This document shows, in pieces, positions 61,616 to 64,000 of a stretch of 64,000 nucleotides of DNA. Origin of the DNA: Bacillota bacterium (GTDB lineage Bacteria > Bacillota > Sulfobacillia > Sulfobacillales > JAIMBI01). The notes under the pieces are model-generated. The model saw nothing but the letters and a program-made list of their open reading frames with translations. It was not told the origin of the DNA and searched no databases. Where the stretch lies: contig JAJZWS010000009.1 of assembly GCA_021846565.1 (NCBI GenBank), positions 1-64,000 of the forward strand, in the 5' to 3' direction. Within the stretch, counting starts at the first letter, position 1, and each line of letters begins with the position of its first letter. A program made the position numbers and the translations under genes.

Positions 61616-62788
61616 TCAACCCGGCACCGGGCTCGACGGGTGCCGGGCCGGCGTCCTCTCGTCCGCCCGGTACACCACCCGCCCGCCTACGACCGTTTCC
61701 CGAACCTGGACGTCATCCGACAGCACCACCCAATCGGCCCGGGCGCCCACGGCCAGGCGCCCCCGGTCGTGAAACCCCATGCGCTGGGCTGGTGCGCTAC
61801 TCCACGCGTGCACCGCATCGTCCCATGACCAGCCCCACCGGATCAGGTTGGCCACGCCTTGGTCCGCCGTCAACACACTGGCCGCCAGCGTGTCAGGCTG
61901 GCGTGCCAGCCACGCGGCGCCGTCGCGCACCAGGACCGGATGGCCTCCGAGGTCCCCCTCGGGCTCGCTGGTGCCGGCGAGGCGGCTCGCGTCCGTCACG
62001 CCCACGATGCGGCCCGGTGCGGCCCGCCCCAAAAGCCGCACCGTGGCCGGATGCAGGTGGACGCCGTCCGTGATGGCCTCGATCCAGACCGTCGGCGTGT
62101 CAATGGCCTGGGCCAGCAGGCTGGGCCGGCGGTGGTGCCATGGCGGCATAGCGTTGAAGGCATGTGTCACGCCGTCCGCCCCGGCGTCGAACGCGCGGCC
62201 CGCATCCTCATAGGTGGCCCCGCTGTGCCCGACGTTGACCCACCCGCCTTGGGCGCGGACCATGCCGATAAGCCTTAGGGCGCCCGGAAGTTCGGGCGCC
62301 AGCGTGACCAACGCCAAGGACCTGGTGCCCAATACGTCCCCAAACTCGGCCGGGTCCGGCGGACGGAGCCACGCGCGAGGCTGCGCCCCGGCCCACCCCG
62401 GGGCCAGGTACGGTCCTTCCCAGTGTACGCCGATGCACTGCGCCCCCGCCAGCTCGACCGTCGGCGGAGCGACCGCGACCATGACGTCTAGGGGCGCGGT
62501 CAGCACGGTAGCCAAAAACGCGGTGACGCCATGGCGTGCCAAGCCGCGCGACAACTGTTCCCAGGCTTCCGGCGCGTGGGCCGCCATCACGTCGATGCCA
62601 TCCGATCCATGACAGTGCAGGTCCACGAATCCGGGCACGATGCGGGGCCACTGCGGCTCGTCCTCACGGGTGGGCAGCGGGCAGACGGAAGAAATTCGCG
62701 GGCCGTCTGCTTCCAGACGGGCAACCCGCCACCCCTCGGGCGTCAGCACACGACCCTCCCGCACCAGCGTAGCGCTGGATCCCCTCAT
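61616..62788 (-). CDS. nagA: N-acetylglucosamine-6-phosphate deacetylase
   Basis: 390-residue amidohydrolase of amino-sugar recycling. VPGFVDLHCHGSDGID (metal site), GVHWEGPYLAP with the catalytic Glu, VNVGHSGATYEDA, THAFNAMPP, ITDGVHLHP and GVTDAS follow the family order. No nagB or transporter is beside it. ATG 62788 lacks an obvious strong ribosome binding site. Confidence 0.93.
   Translation of the reverse strand: MRGSSATLVREGRVLTPEGWRVARLEADGPRISSVCPLPTREDEPQWPRIVPGFVDLHCHGSDGIDVMAAHAPEAWEQLSRGLARHGVTAFLATVLTAPLDVMVAVAPPTVELAGAQCIGVHWEGPYLAPGWAGAQPRAWLRPPDPAEFGDVLGTRSLALVTLAPELPGALRLIGMVRAQGGWVNVGHSGATYEDAGRAFDAGADGVTHAFNAMPPWHHRRPSLLAQAIDTPTVWIEAITDGVHLHPATVRLLGRAAPGRIVGVTDASRLAGTSEPEGDLGGHPVLVRDGAAWLARQPDTLAASVLTADQGVANLIRWGWSWDDAVHAWSSAPAQRMGFHDRGRLAVGARADWVVLSDDVQVRETVVGGRVVYRADERTPARHPSSPVPG
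61620..61647 (-). terminator. Hairpin at the nagA stop
   Basis: CCCGGCACC and GGTGCCGGG form nine perfect pairs across the nagA stop; the following TTGACG is not a real T-run, so it is a weak terminator candidate. Confidence 0.35.
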
Positions 62789-62909
62789 CCACGGTTCCTC
62801 CCCCCGGGGTTATGCCGCACGGCGTTCCCACACACCACCGACGTTCGGCTCCACGATAGCGGAGGGCCGCCAAGACGGGAAGAGACCGTGACCACGCTAG
62901 ACACGTCGA

Positions 62910-62937
62910 GGACGGCCTACCGGGGGATAGGCCGTCC
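62910..62937. terminator. Hairpin between aroA and nagA
   Basis: GGACGGCCTA and TAGGCCGTCC pair perfectly (10 bp) around an 8-base loop in the 184-bp gap. No T-run follows on either strand; it may be an attenuating or RNA-stabilising hairpin. Confidence 0.35.
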
Positions 62938-62972
62938 GAGAGGAGAAACCGGAGGTAGCCGCGGAGTCTTGG

Positions 62973-64000
62973 TCACACGGCTCCACTCCCAGTGTGGCCC
63001 GGCGACGGCGGTTGATGCACCGCTGGGGGATGGATGTTTTTGCCTGCTTTCGTTTCCCCCGATGGGTCGTGGACCGTGACCGCCCCCGTCTCGGCGAGGG
63101 TGCGCCAGAACGCCGGGTAGGACACGGAGACCGCGGCAGCGCCGGCCAACCGGACAGGTCCGTCGGTCACACTGGCTGCGACGGCCCATGTGAACGCCAG
63201 CCGGTGGTCCCCCCCGCTGTCCACCAGCGCGCCCTTGAGCGGCGTGGGCCCTTCGATGTCCAAAGCCTCCGGCCCTTCCACCACGTGAGCTCCCAGCGCG
63301 GCAAGTCCCACCGCCACCGCATGCAGGCGGTCGGTTTCCTTCACGCGAAGCTCAGACAATCCCTCCAGGCGGGAGTGGCCATGGGCCTGCGTGGCCAGCA
63401 GGGCCACCAGCGGCACCTCGTCCACCAGGCTTGGCACGGCCGCGGCGGCCAGCCGGATGGGACGCAGCGCGCCGGCCCCCCGCACCACCACCCGGCCCAC
63501 CGGCTCGGGGCGTTCCTCCTCCACCTCCACCGCCACGGCCACGCCGGCCTGGCGCAGCACGGTCAACAGGCCGGTCCGCGTCGGGTTCAGCAAGACGCCG
63601 GCGGTGGACACCCGACCGCCGGTGAGGGCCGCCAGCACCCACCACATGGCGGCCGCCGACGGATCGGCGGGAATCCGATAGGTCAGCGGCGCGAGCGGTC
63701 CGGGATCGATGGTGCTGGCCAACCCCACGCGCTGGAGGCGCGCGCCCATCTGGACCAAGAGCCGTTCCGTGTGATCCCGGGTAGGGACCGCTTCCGTGAC
63801 GGTCACGGCTCCCCGACCCAGGAGCCCGGCCAACAGCAGCGCGGACTTGACCTGCGCGGATGGCACGGAGGTACCGACGTGGCCGCCCGCCACCCCACCG
63901 CCGCGTACCGCGACCGGGGGCGCCCCGTCGGTCCGGGTCCACGCATGGGCACCCAACTGGGCCAACGGCTCCACCACGCGCCGCATCGGCCGTCCCCGTA
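62973..64000 (-). CDS. aroA: 3-phosphoshikimate 1-carboxyvinyltransferase (EPSP synthase), 5' part outside window
   Basis: C-terminal three quarters of EPSP synthase of the shikimate pathway. The frame continues to the window edge: RPMRRVVEPLAQLGAHAW is the conserved RPMxR region that is internal in the family, so the ATG at 63986 is not the start. PSAQVKSALLLAGL, EAVPTRDHTERLL, SELRVKETDRL and DHRLAF are conserved. After SVSYPAFWRTLAETGAV an extra tail of about 30 residues follows. Confidence 0.93.
   Translation of the reverse strand, partial: RGRPMRRVVEPLAQLGAHAWTRTDGAPPVAVRGGGVAGGHVGTSVPSAQVKSALLLAGLLGRGAVTVTEAVPTRDHTERLLVQMGARLQRVGLASTIDPGPLAPLTYRIPADPSAAAMWWVLAALTGGRVSTAGVLLNPTRTGLLTVLRQAGVAVAVEVEEERPEPVGRVVVRGAGALRPIRLAAAAVPSLVDEVPLVALLATQAHGHSRLEGLSELRVKETDRLHAVAVGLAALGAHVVEGPEALDIEGPTPLKGALVDSGGDHRLAFTWAVAASVTDGPVRLAGAAAVSVSYPAFWRTLAETGAVTVHDPSGETKAGKNIHPPAVHQPPSPGHTGSGAV

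Noticed and set aside
63352-63986. Complete aroA starting at ATG 63986
   Set aside because: The RPMxR region is internal in EPSP synthases and the frame is open to the window edge, so the gene is truncated by the window.
1-64000. CRISPR arrays, tRNA or rRNA genes
   Set aside because: No regularly spaced repeats and no tRNA-like or rRNA-like conserved stretches were seen on either strand by eye.

Overview
This window comes from a high-GC, endospore-forming, respiring Firmicute. Spore-specific genes are present: two alpha/beta-type small acid-soluble spore proteins, their protease gpr, spoVB, and comA/comB. So are Firmicutes regulators and housekeeping blocks: codY-hslU-hslV-xerC-topA, ylxM-ffh-rpsP-rimM-trmD-rplS, smc-ftsY and fapR-plsX-fabHDG-acpP-fabF-rnc. 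Base composition, the non-classical succinate dehydrogenase and the gene order suggest the Sulfobacillus/Thermaerobacter side of the phylum, but that placement is inference. No rRNA, tRNA, prophage or CRISPR array was seen.

Layout. 1-2.4 kb: a broken ctaG relic, a thioredoxin-like gene whose first catalytic Cys codon is an in-frame TGA (candidate selenoprotein), and an XRE regulator. 2.5-6.1 kb: sdhA-sdhB-CCG-subunit operon of the type-E kind, closed by a strong terminator. 6.2-10.2 kb: antitoxin/PIN-toxin pair, small membrane protein, A-type Fe-S carrier, flippase-like protein, family-18 glycosidase lipoprotein. 10.3-23.4 kb (minus strand): codY, hslUV, xerC, topA, rnhB, rbgA, lepB, rplS, trmD, rimM, rpsP, ffh, ylxM and a glycosyltransferase whose leader carries a cyclic-di-AMP (ydaO/yuaA) riboswitch plus terminator. 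23.5-31.8 kb: GNAT, ftsY, smc, an HTH regulator and a class A penicillin-binding protein with an N-terminal zinc ribbon.

31.8-39.1 kb (minus): the fatty acid/phospholipid initiation operon yceD-rpmF-fapR-plsX-fabH-fabD-fabG-acpP-fabF-rnc, with a sigma-A-type promoter and a FapR-like palindrome. 39.1-41.5 kb: rubrerythrin, Fe-S oxidoreductase, DUF3501. 41.6-44.5 kb is a decay zone: two IS110-family fragments and a frameshifted UbiB/ABC1 kinase gene. 44.5-50 kb (minus): rsmD, coaD, a coiled-coil protein, an FtsJ-type methyltransferase, a PDZ-Lon protease, a Ser-rich protein and iadA. 50.2-58.2 kb: small membrane proteins, comAB, an MFS transporter, the spore protein/gpr cluster, a monofunctional glycosyltransferase, spoVB. 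58.2-64 kb: a clpB relic downstream of an intact dnaK, nagA, and aroA running off the right edge.

Themes. Genes on the minus strand are packed tightly, often with ATGA/GTGA overlaps. Against this intact background four loci are degraded (ctaG, ubiB-like, clpB, IS110), and two short tandem duplications lie inside or between genes (hslV tail, coaD end). Many start codons were moved inward from the longest reading frame on the basis of ribosome binding sites, neighbouring stops or family length. Motifs and hairpins were found by eye only; no database search or folding program was run.
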